A stretch of 64,000 nucleotides of DNA from Candidatus Neomarinimicrobiota bacterium (GCA_021734025.1 JAIPJS010000011.1:62001-126000), one strand, 5' to 3'. Positions 43,086-52,735 are shown, counted from the stretch's first letter. Program-made: numbers and translations. Notes: generated by a model not told the origin, from the sequence alone.

Positions 43086-44285
43086 TTACTTCATCTGTTT
43101 TCGGATGAAGGCTGGTACTTCGAGATCATCGTCGAAATGCAGCGTTTCCTGTTCTTTTTGTTCTTTCTGTTCTTTCTTGGACTGACCGTTAGATCCCCCG
43201 TTTTTCTTGGACTGTTCCCGTTCAAATTGTTTCCGCTGATACGTTGGCAGCTCAAGATCGTTGGTCTTGCGGTCCGTCTCCGGTTTTCTCTGCTCTTCCC
43301 GGTTAAATCGCGAAAAGTCATGCCGTTCCTTGTTGAATCCGGTTGCAATCACCGTCACGTTAATCTCATCTTCCATATCCGGATCGATAACGGCTCCGAA
43401 GATGATGTTGGCGTCCTCACCGGCTTCCTCGTAGATAATAGACGTCGCTTCGTCTACTTCCATTAGCGCCATATCATCGCCTCCGGTAATATTTACCAGC
43501 ACCCCCTGGGCGCCTGTGATCTTTACATCGTCGAGTAGTGGGCTGGAAATAGCCTGCTGGGCTGCCAGTGCCGCACGCTCCTCGCCGGTTGCGATTCCGG
43601 TGCCCATAATAGCATCGCCCATGTCCATCATCACAGTCCGGACATCGGCGAAGTCTAGATTGATGAGCCCCGGCGTATTGATCAGGCTGGAGATCCCCTT
43701 GGTAGACTGCATCAGGATGCTGTCCGCCAGCTGAAAGGCGTCCGTAATGGACGTCTTTTTATCAGCGATAGCCAGAAGCCGCTGGTTTGGGATGACGATC
43801 AGTGTATCTACGTTCATCTTGAGCTCTTCTATGCCGGATTCGGCGCGCTTGGTCCGCTTGGGACCTTCGAAGATAAACGGCTTCGTTACGATACCGATGG
43901 TCAGAGCACCTAGCTCCTTGGCAATTTCAGCCACGATAGGCGCTGCCCCGGTACCGGTACCGCCGCCCATACCCGCAGCAACAAAAACCATATCTGCGCC
44001 GGACAGGGATCCGGCCACCGCGTCGCGATCCTCTTCAATCGCCCGGCGTCCGACCTCCATGTTCGCACCGGCACCCAGTCCTTTGGTCAGGTTTTTCCCG
44101 ATCTGAATCTTGGTTTGAGCGTTATTGTTATCCAGTGCCTGGGCATCCGTGTTCACGGCAATAAATTCCACACCCTGGAGATTTGCGCTAATCATCCTGT
44201 TCAGCGCGTTGCCGCCGGCACCGCCGACACCAACCACTTTCATCACTGCCTTTTGATCTATGTAGTCATCAAATTCAAATAACAT
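43086..44285 (-). CDS. ftsZ: Cell division GTPase FtsZ
   Basis: Tubulin-like GTPase that forms the Z ring. Of 399 residues, the GTPase domain has [15 protein letters not shown] near residue 20, the T4 signature [20 protein letters not shown] near 105, and the T7 loop region [21 protein letters not shown] roughly 65-residue Lys/Gln/Glu-rich linker follows, ending in [14 protein letters not shown], the conserved C-terminal peptide that binds FtsA. It is the last gene of the dcw cluster, 54 bp after ftsA. Confidence 0.97.
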   Translation of the reverse strand: MLFEFDDYIDQKAVMKVVGVGGAGGNALNRMISANLQGVEFIAVNTDAQALDNNNAQTKIQIGKNLTKGLGAGANMEVGRRAIEEDRDAVAGSLSGADMVFVAAGMGGGTGTGAAPIVAEIAKELGALTIGIVTKPFIFEGPKRTKRAESGIEELKMNVDTLIVIPNQRLLAIADKKTSITDAFQLADSILMQSTKGISSLINTPGLINLDFADVRTVMMDMGDAIMGTGIATGEERAALAAQQAISSPLLDDVKITGAQGVLVNITGGDDMALMEVDEATSIIYEEAGEDANIIFGAVIDPDMEDEINVTVIATGFNKERHDFSRFNREEQRKPETDRKTNDLELPTYQRKQFEREQSKKNGGSNGQSKKEQKEQKEQETLHFDDDLEVPAFIRKQMK

Positions 44286-44339
44286 AGAGTCCTCCTTTAC
44301 TGGTTCTTTGTCTTGTCCACATCTTGTGGTGATTAGTTT

Positions 44340-45611
44340 TTAAAAGAATTCGTTAAACCATTCCCGCATCCGTTCCACAATGCGATTAAAGACTTTGTTC
44401 TCGTCCCCCTGGAACGACATGGGAGACCGATGGTGTTCAAATCCGTATTTCACAAGCCCAATACCCGTGGCATAGATGGGAGTTTTTTCTTTTTCCATGA
44501 GTTTGCCATGGACATCGACGCCGCCCAGTTTCACCGGCGCGTCGAAAATCTCCTCAGCCAGATCCACCAGTCCGCCGAGCATCGCTCCGCCACCGGTTAA
44601 AACCACACCAGCTGAGAGATGGGGCCAACATTCCGCCTTGTGAATTTCCTGCATGGCCATTTTTAGCATTTCTTCCATGCGTGGCTCAATGTATTCCGCC
44701 AGGATCTCCTGGTTAATCTCCTTGTTGCCACGTCCGCCAATTCCGGGGACTTCAAAAATGTCATCATTAGAGGCTACCGAGATTTTGGCGCATCCGTGAT
44801 CAATTTTAATCTGTTCGGCCTCGTGCATCGGTGTGCGAAGCATATGGGCTAAATCCTTGGTGACGTTTTCCCCGCCAAGACCGATAACACCGGTGTGCTG
44901 GACGCCCCCTTCGAAGAAGACCGCTACATCGGTGGTTCCGCCACCGATATCTATGATTGCCACACCTAAGTCCTTTTCATCATCATCAAGTACAGCGTAC
45001 GAGGAAGCAAGCGGTTCTAACACCAGGTCCTGCACGTTCAGGCCCGCACCCTTGATGCAATTCACAATATTCTTGGCCGAGGCAATTGCACCGGTGACAA
45101 TATGTACCCGCGCTTCCAGCCGCTGACCGCTCATGCCGATGGGATCCTTAATGCCCGGTTGATCATCTACGATGTATTCCTGGGGGAGCACGTGGAGTAT
45201 TTCCCTGTCCATGGGAAGGGAGATGCCCTTAGCCCAGTCCAGGACGCGCTGGATGTCATGCTCAGTGATCTGGTTATTCTCGCCAACGCGCCGTTTGCCA
45301 GCTTTGGAAATAGCAATGACACCCGTACTATTGATACTGCGAATATGGTCGCCCGCTATACCGACATAGACATTCTCAATGCCGACGCCAGCCATCATTT
45401 CCGCCTCTTCTACCGCTTTTTCGATAGACTCGATAGTCTGCTCCAGGTTGACGACCACCCCCTTTCGGAGACCCTTGCTGGGATGCTGACCGATGCCGAT
45501 TATGTTAAAGTCTTCGCCATCCTCATCCGGCTCAGCAACCATCACACAAATCTTGGTCGTGCCGATGTCAACCCCACAGACGATTTCCTTATTTTGCGAT
45601 TTCTTAACCAT
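44340..45611 (-). CDS. ftsA: Cell division protein FtsA
   Basis: A 423-residue actin-like protein that anchors FtsZ to the membrane. It has the phosphate-1 motif VCGVDIGTTKICVMVAEP, the phosphate-2 loop AIIDIGGGTTDVAVFFEGG, and the adenosine motif GVVLTGGGAMLGGLVDLAEE. The C-terminal amphipathic helix RIVERMREWFNEFF is the membrane-targeting sequence. It lies between ftsQ and ftsZ, as in most dcw clusters, separated from ftsQ by a 137-bp spacer with a short repeat array. Confidence 0.97.
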   Translation of the reverse strand: MVKKSQNKEIVCGVDIGTTKICVMVAEPDEDGEDFNIIGIGQHPSKGLRKGVVVNLEQTIESIEKAVEEAEMMAGVGIENVYVGIAGDHIRSINSTGVIAISKAGKRRVGENNQITEHDIQRVLDWAKGISLPMDREILHVLPQEYIVDDQPGIKDPIGMSGQRLEARVHIVTGAIASAKNIVNCIKGAGLNVQDLVLEPLASSYAVLDDDEKDLGVAIIDIGGGTTDVAVFFEGGVQHTGVIGLGGENVTKDLAHMLRTPMHEAEQIKIDHGCAKISVASNDDIFEVPGIGGRGNKEINQEILAEYIEPRMEEMLKMAMQEIHKAECWPHLSAGVVLTGGGAMLGGLVDLAEEIFDAPVKLGGVDVHGKLMEKEKTPIYATGIGLVKYGFEHHRSPMSFQGDENKVFNRIVERMREWFNEFF

Positions 45612-45718
45612 ATCTAAATCCCTACCTAACCTCTGATAATTTTCGCCAAGAGTATCACGCTTATTACATCTTAGCGTATTGAGAATTGCATATTACGTAT
45701 GGTAATTTTCATGAGTCG

Positions 45719-45746
45719 ATTACGCAGTACGCAATACGTAGCATTC
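45719..45746. repeat. 7-bp-period degenerate repeat between ftsA and ftsQ
   Basis: ATTACGC, AGTACGC, AATACGT and AGCATTC are in 7-bp phase in the spacer between ftsQ and ftsA, with related sequence at 45688-45700. Similar 7-bp runs occur near 1031-1050. The function is unknown. Confidence 0.5.
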
Positions 45747-45748
45747 AA

Positions 45749-46504
45749 TCACGTGCGCTCCCGGACGATAATCTGTTTCTGGTAACGCAGATCAATATAT
45801 TCGTAGTCAGCCCAGGTCCGCTTTTCGCCAACCGTCTCCCAAAATGTCTCTAGCAGATGGACCTTGTTTTCCAATTCGCCCATTCCAAGATACACCCGGG
45901 TGGCGCTTTCTGCTGTATAGAGCGTATAACCCTGTTGCTCATTAGAAATCAATTCCGAGATCTCCGGATATAACCGCGGATATTCCCGCCGGATATCGGT
46001 CAATACTTCAACCATATGCTTAACCTTCGGATTCTCAGTGAATTCACCGGTCTTTACTGTGTCTTCCGGAGTAAAACCCGAGAGAATCGGGATTTCCAGT
46101 CCCATACCCGCCGGCGGCATCGGCATAACGTATCCGAACTGGTCAACACAGGAGAATTCCCCGTGATTGATATAGGCAATCGGTTTGCGCTCGTGGATTT
46201 CTATGAACAGGGAGCGGGGAAACTGCCGGCTTGCCTGGGCGGTCAACACAAAAGGATTTTTTGCAATCTCCCGCTGAATGGAATCCAGGGGCAGTTCAAA
46301 CAGAGAAGTGCCGAAGTCGATATCCGTATATTCCAGCACCTGCTCGTTTGGGATTAATGAAGTGCCACTTACTACAACTTTTTCCAGGGCAAACAGGTCA
46401 ATCGCCTTCGCGTATTTGAATACGCCAAAGCCTAATCCACTAATGAGTGCACTCATCAGGACAATGCTTCCGGTTTTGATAATATATTTTTTTAGATTTT
46501 CCAT
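45749..46504 (-). CDS. ftsQ: Cell division protein FtsQ/DivIB
   Basis: A 251-residue bitopic inner-membrane protein. One N-terminal helix (TGSIVLMSALISGLGFGVFK) is followed by a POTRA domain (LEKVVVSGTSLIPNEQVLEY, then NPFVLTAQASRQFPRSLFIE and IHERKPIAYI) and a beta domain. It links the Z ring to the septal wall enzymes through FtsL and FtsI. Position between murC and ftsA supports the call. It is somewhat shorter than many homologues but complete. Confidence 0.93.
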   Translation of the reverse strand: MENLKKYIIKTGSIVLMSALISGLGFGVFKYAKAIDLFALEKVVVSGTSLIPNEQVLEYTDIDFGTSLFELPLDSIQREIAKNPFVLTAQASRQFPRSLFIEIHERKPIAYINHGEFSCVDQFGYVMPMPPAGMGLEIPILSGFTPEDTVKTGEFTENPKVKHMVEVLTDIRREYPRLYPEISELISNEQQGYTLYTAESATRVYLGMGELENKVHLLETFWETVGEKRTWADYEYIDLRYQKQIIVRERT

Positions 46505-46520
46505 GCTGCCTTCAAAATTA

Positions 46521-46602
46521 TCAGGGTAGGGGAGCCTCCGAATAAGTTAGTCCTTTGCCTCGTACGCCGGATTCGCCCTTCGGAGGCTTCCCGGTCCCCT
46601 GA
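46521..46602. repeat. Long imperfect inverted repeat between murC and ftsQ
   Basis: The left arm (46521-46542, containing GGGGAGCCTCCGAA) and right arm (46579-46602, containing TTCGGAGGCTTCCC) pair, and the outer TCAGGG/CCCTGA also pair. This gives a hairpin of about 80 nt inside the 107-bp gap of the dcw operon. It could be an attenuator, an RNA-processing site or a REP-like element. Confidence 0.65.
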
Positions 46603-46611
46603 ATGGGTTAT

Positions 46612-47994
46612 TTAACCGTTATGTGTTTTGTAATACTCCAAAATTTTTCCATTGAATTTTGTAATGTCGCCAGCTCCGAGGGTAATCACGATATCACCCG
46701 GCAGCAAAGATTCACCCACCTTACGGGGGAGATCTTCTTTATCCTCGATATAGTGAACCTGTTTATGTCCGTAACCCCGGGCTGCATCCGCTACTACCTG
46801 ACCGGTTACGTTCGGGATCGGTTCTTCCCTGGAGGGGTAAATATCAGTCACAAACAGAACATCCGAGTGCAAAAACGCCTTCCCGAAATCGTCCTTAAAA
46901 TCTCTGGTCCGGGTGTACAGGTGCGGCTGGAATACCGCCACAACCCGTCGCTGCCAGCCTTTTTTCGCGGCTTCCAGCGTTGCCAGGACTTCCGTGGGAT
47001 GGTGTGCGTAATCGTCCACGAACAGGATATCGTCATGCTGTCCCCGGAATTCAAAGCGGCGGTTTACCGTCTCATACGATTCCAATCCCTTTTTGATGGA
47101 TTCAAAATCAATCCCGAGTTCTAGCCCCAATGCGATAGTGGCTATGGCATTCTTAATATTGTGTTCGCCCGGAACGTTCAGCGCAACTGTACCCAATGAT
47201 TTATCTTCTACAATGACCTCGAATTCAGAAATTCGCTCATTGAGGTTCACGTTGGTTGCCCGGACATCCGCCTGGGGCGAAAATCCGTAGGTTATAACCC
47301 GGCGGGTAAGATCCGGGATGATATCCTGTACGGACGGCTCATCCAGGCAGGCGATCACTACGCCGTAAAAGGGCACTTTGTTCGCAAACTGGATAAAGGC
47401 GCCTTTCAAATCGTCCAGGTCACTGTAGGTATCGAGATGCTCCTTCTCGATATTCGTGATGATGGCGATTGTCGGCATCAGGCTCAGAAAGGTCCGGTCA
47501 AATTCGTCTGCTTCGGCTACGACGTAATCGCCTTGGCCGAGCAGGGCGTTGCTCTTGAGATTTTTGATAATCCCGCCGATAATAAGTGTCGGATCGAACC
47601 CGCCGGCCGTCATCATATTTCCCACCATAGAAGTAGTGGTGGTTTTGCCGTGAGTGCCGGCAATGGCAATGCTGTACATCTTAAGTTTCAGGAGCTCGCC
47701 CAGCATCTCCGCACGGCGGATAATGGGGATCTTCCGGTCTTTCGCTGACTGAATTTCCGAATTGTCCAGCGTCACTGCAGAGGAATAGACTACAACATCA
47801 CTCTCATCCACGTTGTCCGGATGATGTCCCTCAAATACAGTGGCACCTTTTTCCTCAAGGTGGCGGGTAGTCTCCGTCAGACGGAGGTCCGAACCGGTCA
47901 CCTCAAAGTTCAGATTCAACAGCAGCTCGGCGATACCGCTCATACCGATGCCGCCAATCCCGATAAAGTGTATTTTCTTGAATTTTCTAAACAT
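46612..47994 (-). CDS. murC: UDP-N-acetylmuramate--L-alanine ligase
   Basis: Adds L-Ala to UDP-MurNAc with ATP in the cytoplasm. The 460-residue length is standard. It has the N-terminal dinucleotide-like HFIGIGGIGMSGIAELLLNL, the ATP loop IAGTHGKTTTTSMVGNMM near residue 110, the central EADEFDRTFL, and the C-terminal DDYAHHPTEVLATLEAAKKG with LFVTDIYPSREEP. The start overlaps the murG stop by 8 bp, consistent with translational coupling. Confidence 0.97.
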   Translation of the reverse strand: MFRKFKKIHFIGIGGIGMSGIAELLLNLNFEVTGSDLRLTETTRHLEEKGATVFEGHHPDNVDESDVVVYSSAVTLDNSEIQSAKDRKIPIIRRAEMLGELLKLKMYSIAIAGTHGKTTTTSMVGNMMTAGGFDPTLIIGGIIKNLKSNALLGQGDYVVAEADEFDRTFLSLMPTIAIITNIEKEHLDTYSDLDDLKGAFIQFANKVPFYGVVIACLDEPSVQDIIPDLTRRVITYGFSPQADVRATNVNLNERISEFEVIVEDKSLGTVALNVPGEHNIKNAIATIALGLELGIDFESIKKGLESYETVNRRFEFRGQHDDILFVDDYAHHPTEVLATLEAAKKGWQRRVVAVFQPHLYTRTRDFKDDFGKAFLHSDVLFVTDIYPSREEPIPNVTGQVVADAARGYGHKQVHYIEDKEDLPRKVGESLLPGDIVITLGAGDITKFNGKILEYYKTHNG

Positions 47995-49134
47995 CTAATT
48001 CATATCCTGCCAATGCATAAATTGACTCTACAATTTTTTCAGTCGCCTGCGGTCTGGCGTGTGCTATCGCTTTTTCAGCCATAGTCGTTCGGGTGTCATC
48101 TTCCTCCAGTAATCGCTGGATTGTCTGTTCCAGTACCCCGGACGCCAATTCGTCCTGCTCAATGACTTCGGCCGCACCGTTGTTTGCAAAGTCCATGGCA
48201 TTGTAGTATTGATGATTGGCCGCAGCTGTCGGCAGCGGGATTAGTATCGCCGGTTTGCCGACGATTGCGAGTTCCGACAATGTTAACGCTCCGGCTCTGG
48301 CAACGATGATATCACTGGCGGAATAGGCCATGCCCATTTCGTAAATAAATCCCCGTACCTGGACCCTCCCGTCGGTCGTCCCGTAATCAATATACGGCTC
48401 CAGGTTGCCTTCGCCGCACTGCCAGAGTAGTGAAAGCCGCTCTCTGGAGTGATACCAGCGGATGTTTTTAGCCAGGTGCCTGTTAATCGGTTCGGCGCCC
48501 TGACTCCCGCCCATCACGAATAGTAACGAGCGATCGGCGGGAAAGCCCAGGTGCTGTTTGGCAACGTCTGATGCAATTGTCTGATTCATATCATTTACCG
48601 GGTTTCCGATGAGTTTTGTCTTTTTTTTTTACCCAGCCTGTCTGCAGCCTCCTGATACGCCACATGAATTTCGTCAGCACGTTTGGCCAGCAGTCTGGTA
48701 GTCACGCCCGGATAACTATTCTGCTCCTGAATGAGCGTCGGGATATCCATCTTTGAGGCGGCATACAGGGGAGGTCCGCTGACATATCCGCCGGTTCCGA
48801 CCACCACATCCGGGCTGAATCGCTCCAAAATGGCCCGAGAGCGGACATAGCTGGTAATCAGCTTGCCAAAGAAGGTTAAATTCCGCTTTATCATGGTTTT
48901 CAACCCACCCCGGTGAAAGCCCTGGACATCTATGGAATAAAACTGCTCCCGACCGGAGAGCATGCGACCTTCCAACCCGTCACGGTTACCGATGAAGGCA
49001 ATGTGTGGCTCCGGCATATTATGGTTTTGCGCATACACGCGAATGCCTTCCGCCAGACGAATGGCGGGATAGAGATGCCCGCCGGTACCACCGCCTGCAA
49101 AGACTACGCGAATTGCTCGATCCGTGGTTACCAT
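47987..49134 (-). CDS. murG: MurG (lipid II synthase), split in two frames at an A10 tract
   Basis: MurG transfers GlcNAc to lipid I at the inner membrane face. The N-terminal frame (49134 to 48595, about 179 codons) has VVFAGGGTGGHLYPAIRLAE and VVGTGGYVSGPPLYAA. It ends soon after an A10 tract (T10 at 48621-48630 on the plus strand), reading GKKKRQNSSETR then stop. The -1 frame continues with KTKLIGNPVNDM, the conserved MurG GNPV motif, and the full C-terminal domain (LFVMGGSQGAEPINRHLAKN, then VARAGALTLSELAIVGKPAI). One extra A (A11) would give an intact protein of about 382 residues. No second start with a good ribosome-binding site is seen. It is either an assembly error or slippage. Confidence 0.93.
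48621..48630 (-). other. A10 slippage-type tract in murG
   Basis: Ten A residues on the coding strand, between codons for Leu-Gly and the GNPV motif. The upstream frame closes after eight more codons. The downstream frame is -1 relative to it. Its twin is at 51127-51136. Confidence 0.9.
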
Positions 49135-50249
49135 ACCGGCGGTACCTCCTTTCGTTTGCGCTGACTCGAGATATTCAGGATGACGCCAATAGCCGCCATT
49201 CCCGTCACCAGTTGCGACCCGCCATAGCTCATGAAGGGCAAAGGGAGTCCTGTCGTCGGCAGTAAGCCGGTCACCACACCGGCATGGATTGCCGCATAAA
49301 TGAAGATCGCCGCGCTTAAGCCAGCCGCCAGGTACATCCCAAACAGATCCTTGGCCTGACGAGCAATCCGCAGTGACTGGAGAAAGAACAGCAGGAACAA
49401 AAAGAGCACAGCGACGGCACCAATGAATCCGAGCTCTTCTCCAATGATGGCAAAGATGAAATCCGTGTGTGGCTCTGGCAGAAACAAGTTCTTTTCGTAA
49501 CTGTCGCCGAGTCCCATTCCGAATAAACCGCCATTGCCCAGGCTGATCAGCGATTGTTGAATCTGATATCCGGAGTCAGAAAGATTCGACCCGGGATTCA
49601 GAAAGGTGATGACGCGCTCTAATTTGTATGACGAGGTGAGCACCACAGCGGTACCCATCATGCCGAAGACGCCCACAATTGACGCAAGATGCCAGATTTT
49701 CGCCCGGCCAAGAAATAGCAGGAACAACGAGATGGCTGCAACCGTCGCTGCCGTGCTGAAATCCGGCTGAATTGCGATGAGCCCGATACACAGAGCGATC
49801 ATAATAATTGCCGGAGCTAACCCGTGTTTGAACTCACGTATCAGGTCACCCTGACGGCTCAAATACGCAGCCAGGTAGATGATAATAGCGAATTTGGCCA
49901 CGTCTGACGTCTGAAGGCTGAAAAATCCCAGCGGAAGCCAGCGGGCCGGAGATTCGATGTTGTTTGACCAGTAATAGCCCAGGGTCACAAGTAGGAGCAG
50001 AATGCTGCCAACGTAAATGAGCGGCGAATATTTCTGGAATTTGTGATAATCGAATCGCATCATCAAAAACATGGCAATCATGCCGAGCAGTAGTCGCATG
50101 GCGTGGCGTCGGAGAAAGAATCCGGCGTTGCCGTATTTCTCCGCCGCTATCGTGGAACTGGAACTGTACAGCATGACCGTACCGATCCCGATTAGCAGGA
50201 AGACCACGATAAAGATCATGCGATCGTATGTCTCGGCCTCTTTACGCAT
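49128..50249 (-). CDS. ftsW: Lipid II polymerase FtsW (SEDS family)
   Basis: A 373-residue integral membrane septal glycosyltransferase that works with FtsI. About ten helices; SEDS signatures include SARWLPLGFFSLQTSDVAKF-type sequence near residue 105 (here PARWLPLG), QPDFSTAATVAAISLFLLFL with the catalytic-cavity Asp, GNGGLFGMGLGDSYEKNLFL near 240, and the end motif LPTTGLPLPFMSYGGSQLVT. Its ATG overlaps the murD stop (ATGA), and its end overlaps the murG start. Confidence 0.96.
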   Translation of the reverse strand: MRKEAETYDRMIFIVVFLLIGIGTVMLYSSSSTIAAEKYGNAGFFLRRHAMRLLLGMIAMFLMMRFDYHKFQKYSPLIYVGSILLLLVTLGYYWSNNIESPARWLPLGFFSLQTSDVAKFAIIIYLAAYLSRQGDLIREFKHGLAPAIIMIALCIGLIAIQPDFSTAATVAAISLFLLFLGRAKIWHLASIVGVFGMMGTAVVLTSSYKLERVITFLNPGSNLSDSGYQIQQSLISLGNGGLFGMGLGDSYEKNLFLPEPHTDFIFAIIGEELGFIGAVAVLFLFLLFFLQSLRIARQAKDLFGMYLAAGLSAAIFIYAAIHAGVVTGLLPTTGLPLPFMSYGGSQLVTGMAAIGVILNISSQRKRKEVPPVW

Positions 50250-51627
50250 CAGTTCAGTGCCTCAACCAGCTGTTTAAAATGTTCTCCGCGTTTTTCATAA
50301 TTCTCGTATTGGTCAAAACTCGCGCATGCCGGCGACAGCAACACCACATCGCCTGGTTCAGCTATTTCCTGAATCGCCCCCATGGCTGTTTCCAGATTGT
50401 CGGAGGTTACAACATCGACGGCAGGGGAGAGGGCTCCCTGAATAGTGGTTCGAGCCTTGCCGATAGCCACTGTCTGCTTCACGTGTTTCCGTATGCTCGG
50501 AATCAGTTGGGGGAAGTCGCCGTTCTTGTCGTAGCCGCCAAGGATTAAAATCACAGGCTCCTCGAAACTCTCGATGGCGAACTTGACCGCGTCTACATTT
50601 GTCGCCTTGGAATCATTATAGTAGGAGACATCGTTGACCTGTTTCACAAATTCCAAACGATGCACGATTCCAGAGAAGGTACGGAGCACCTGGCGAAAGT
50701 GGCGAAGTATCTCTTCCGATGAATCCGGCGATATGAACGGCTCCACGGCATTCAGCCCGGCCAGGATATTGGCCAGATTATGCGGTCCGCGAAGCGCGCA
50801 GTCCGTGTATTCGATTACCTTCGCAGTACTATACCGAATCGATGTGCCATCCCAGTGGAAGGCAGCATCGGATTTGCCGGGCACGGTGGAAAAGCCGATT
50901 TTCGCTGCATCGGTCTCAAAGTGTTCAAGTTCAGGATCGTCCAGGTTATAGATAATCGTGTCATGCTCGGTCTGATTGCGCGTAATATTCAGTTTTGCAG
51001 ACCGATATGCCGCGAATGAGTCGTACCGATCCAGATGATCCGGCGTGACGTTTAAAATCACCGCCACATCCGGAGCGAGGGTAGGCGTTCTTTCCAGTTG
51101 AAAGCTACTCATTTCGACGACGAAGATTTTTTTTTTGATGATTCCGATTCCTCTAACAATTCGTTGGCAAACGGATTGCCGATATTTCCACATAACGCCG
51201 GATTCAAATCATTGATATCCAAAAATTTGGAAATCAGCGTAGAGGTGGTGGTCTTTCCATTCGATCCGGTGACGGCTATCACGGGTGAATCCACAAACCA
51301 GGAAGCCAATTCCACCTCGGATATCATTGGGATCTCCAATTTTTGCAGTTCCTGTACCACCAGCGCCGACTCCGGTATACCCGGAGAGATTATTACGAGG
51401 TCCGCGTCATACACTCGTTCGGAGTGACTGCCCAGTTCATACTCGATACCGGCCTTTGCCAGCTCTTTGATACATTTTTCCGATAATGCATCCTCATCCA
51501 TGTCGGAGATAAATACCTTTGCGCCCCATTGTTTCAAAAGGCGCGCTGCAGCCATTCCAGTGCGTTGTGCGCCCAGGACGGTTACCTGACTTCGGGCCAG
51601 AGAATGTATCTTTTCTTGTAAAGTCAT
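50249..51627 (-). CDS. murD: MurD (UDP-MurNAc-Ala--D-Glu ligase), split in two frames at an A10 tract
   Basis: MurD adds D-Glu to UDP-MurNAc-L-Ala. The N-terminal frame (51627 to 51109) has QVTVLGAQRTGMAAARLLKQ, the ATP loop IAVTGSNGKTTTSTLISKFL and CGNIGNPFANELLE. At an A10 tract (T10 at 51127-51136 on the plus strand) it runs into SSKKKSSSSK then stop. The -1 frame gives KKKIFVVEMSSFQLERTPTL, the conserved EMSSFQLE motif, and the complete rest (NVTPDHLDRY, YYNDSKATNVDAVKFAIESF, ILGGYDKNGDF). One extra A restores an intact ligase of about 460 residues. The break has the same type and direction as in murG. Confidence 0.93.
51127..51136 (-). other. A10 slippage-type tract in murD
   Basis: Ten A residues on the coding strand in a Ser/Lys-rich linker just before the EMSSFQLE motif. 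The zero frame ends five codons after the tract. A -1 slip or A11 joins the two halves. Confidence 0.9.
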
Positions 51628-51631
51628 GGCC

Positions 51632-52735
51632 TCACCGGATCTTAAATGTCGTTAATGATAACAACGCCAGCAGAATTCCAATGATCCAAAAGCGAACCAC
51701 CACCTGGTTTTCCTTCCATCCCCGCAGTTCGAAATGATGATGTAACGGAGCCATTCTGAACAGGCGTTTTCCGGTGCCGGTTCTGCGTTTAGTCCATCGG
51801 AAGTATCCGGTTTGGAGTATCACAGATAGCGCCTCTGCGACAAAAATTCCGCCGATGATGACCAGCAAAAGCTCCTTGCGAACAAGGACCGCAATAGTCC
51901 CGAGAGCCGCCCCACCGGCCAGGGCGCCGGTATCGCCCATAAAGACCATCGCCGGATTAGCGTTAAACCAGAGAAACCCAAGCAGTGCTCCCATCAGGGC
52001 AGCGCAATACACCGTGAGCTCGCCGATCCCCGGCAGATAAATGATATTCAGATAGTCGCTGAAATCGACACGACCGGAGAGATAGGCAATCACCGCAAAG
52101 GCCAGTACACTAATCGCCAGCAACCCCGAAGCCAACCCGTCCAGGCCGTCGGTTAAATTTACTGCATTTGAAGTCCCCGCTATAACCATTGCCACAATCG
52201 GGATGTATAATACACCGAAGTCGATCTCCAGATTTTTGAAGAACGGCACTGTAGAGACCGTGTTAAACTCGGCAAACGCCGGTTCCAGATAGATCCACGT
52301 GCCGATGACGATTCCCAGGCCGAATTGGCCCAGTAGCTTATATTTTGCCACCAGTCCATCCGGATATTTTTTTACCACTTTTAAGTAATCATCCAAAAAT
52401 CCGATAAGCCCCATCCAGATGGTTGCGATAAAGATCAGAGTAATATATGTGTTCGTAAGATTCGCGAACAGCAGGGTGGGAATGATAGTGGCCGCCAGAA
52501 TAATGATACCACCCATGGTCGGCGTTCCATGCTTCTCGTAATGGGTTTCCGGGCCCTCTTTACGGATTTCTTCGCCGATTTTGTAATGGTGCAGTTTCCG
52601 GATAATCCACGGGCCGAGAATGAAGGCAATGAAGAGGGCGGTGATAGCGGCAGCACCTGCCCGGAACGTGATATACTGGAAAATATTCAGCCCGGAGATA
52701 TAATCACGTAATGGATAGAGAAGATGATAAAGCAT
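51632..52735 (-). CDS. mraY: Phospho-MurNAc-pentapeptide translocase
   Basis: Forms lipid I by moving phospho-MurNAc-pentapeptide to undecaprenyl phosphate. A 367-residue protein with ten helices. Signatures: HYEKHGTPTMGGIIILAATI, the Mg-binding loop with WMGLIGFLDDYLKVVKKYPD, NAVNLTDGLDGLASGLLAIS, FLWFNANPAMVFMGDTGALA, and the last cytosolic loop FRMAPLHHHFELRGWKENQV. The start overlaps the murF stop by one base, and murD begins 4 bp after its stop. Confidence 0.97.
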   Translation of the reverse strand: MLYHLLYPLRDYISGLNIFQYITFRAGAAAITALFIAFILGPWIIRKLHHYKIGEEIRKEGPETHYEKHGTPTMGGIIILAATIIPTLLFANLTNTYITLIFIATIWMGLIGFLDDYLKVVKKYPDGLVAKYKLLGQFGLGIVIGTWIYLEPAFAEFNTVSTVPFFKNLEIDFGVLYIPIVAMVIAGTSNAVNLTDGLDGLASGLLAISVLAFAVIAYLSGRVDFSDYLNIIYLPGIGELTVYCAALMGALLGFLWFNANPAMVFMGDTGALAGGAALGTIAVLVRKELLLVIIGGIFVAEALSVILQTGYFRWTKRRTGTGKRLFRMAPLHHHFELRGWKENQVVVRFWIIGILLALLSLTTFKIR

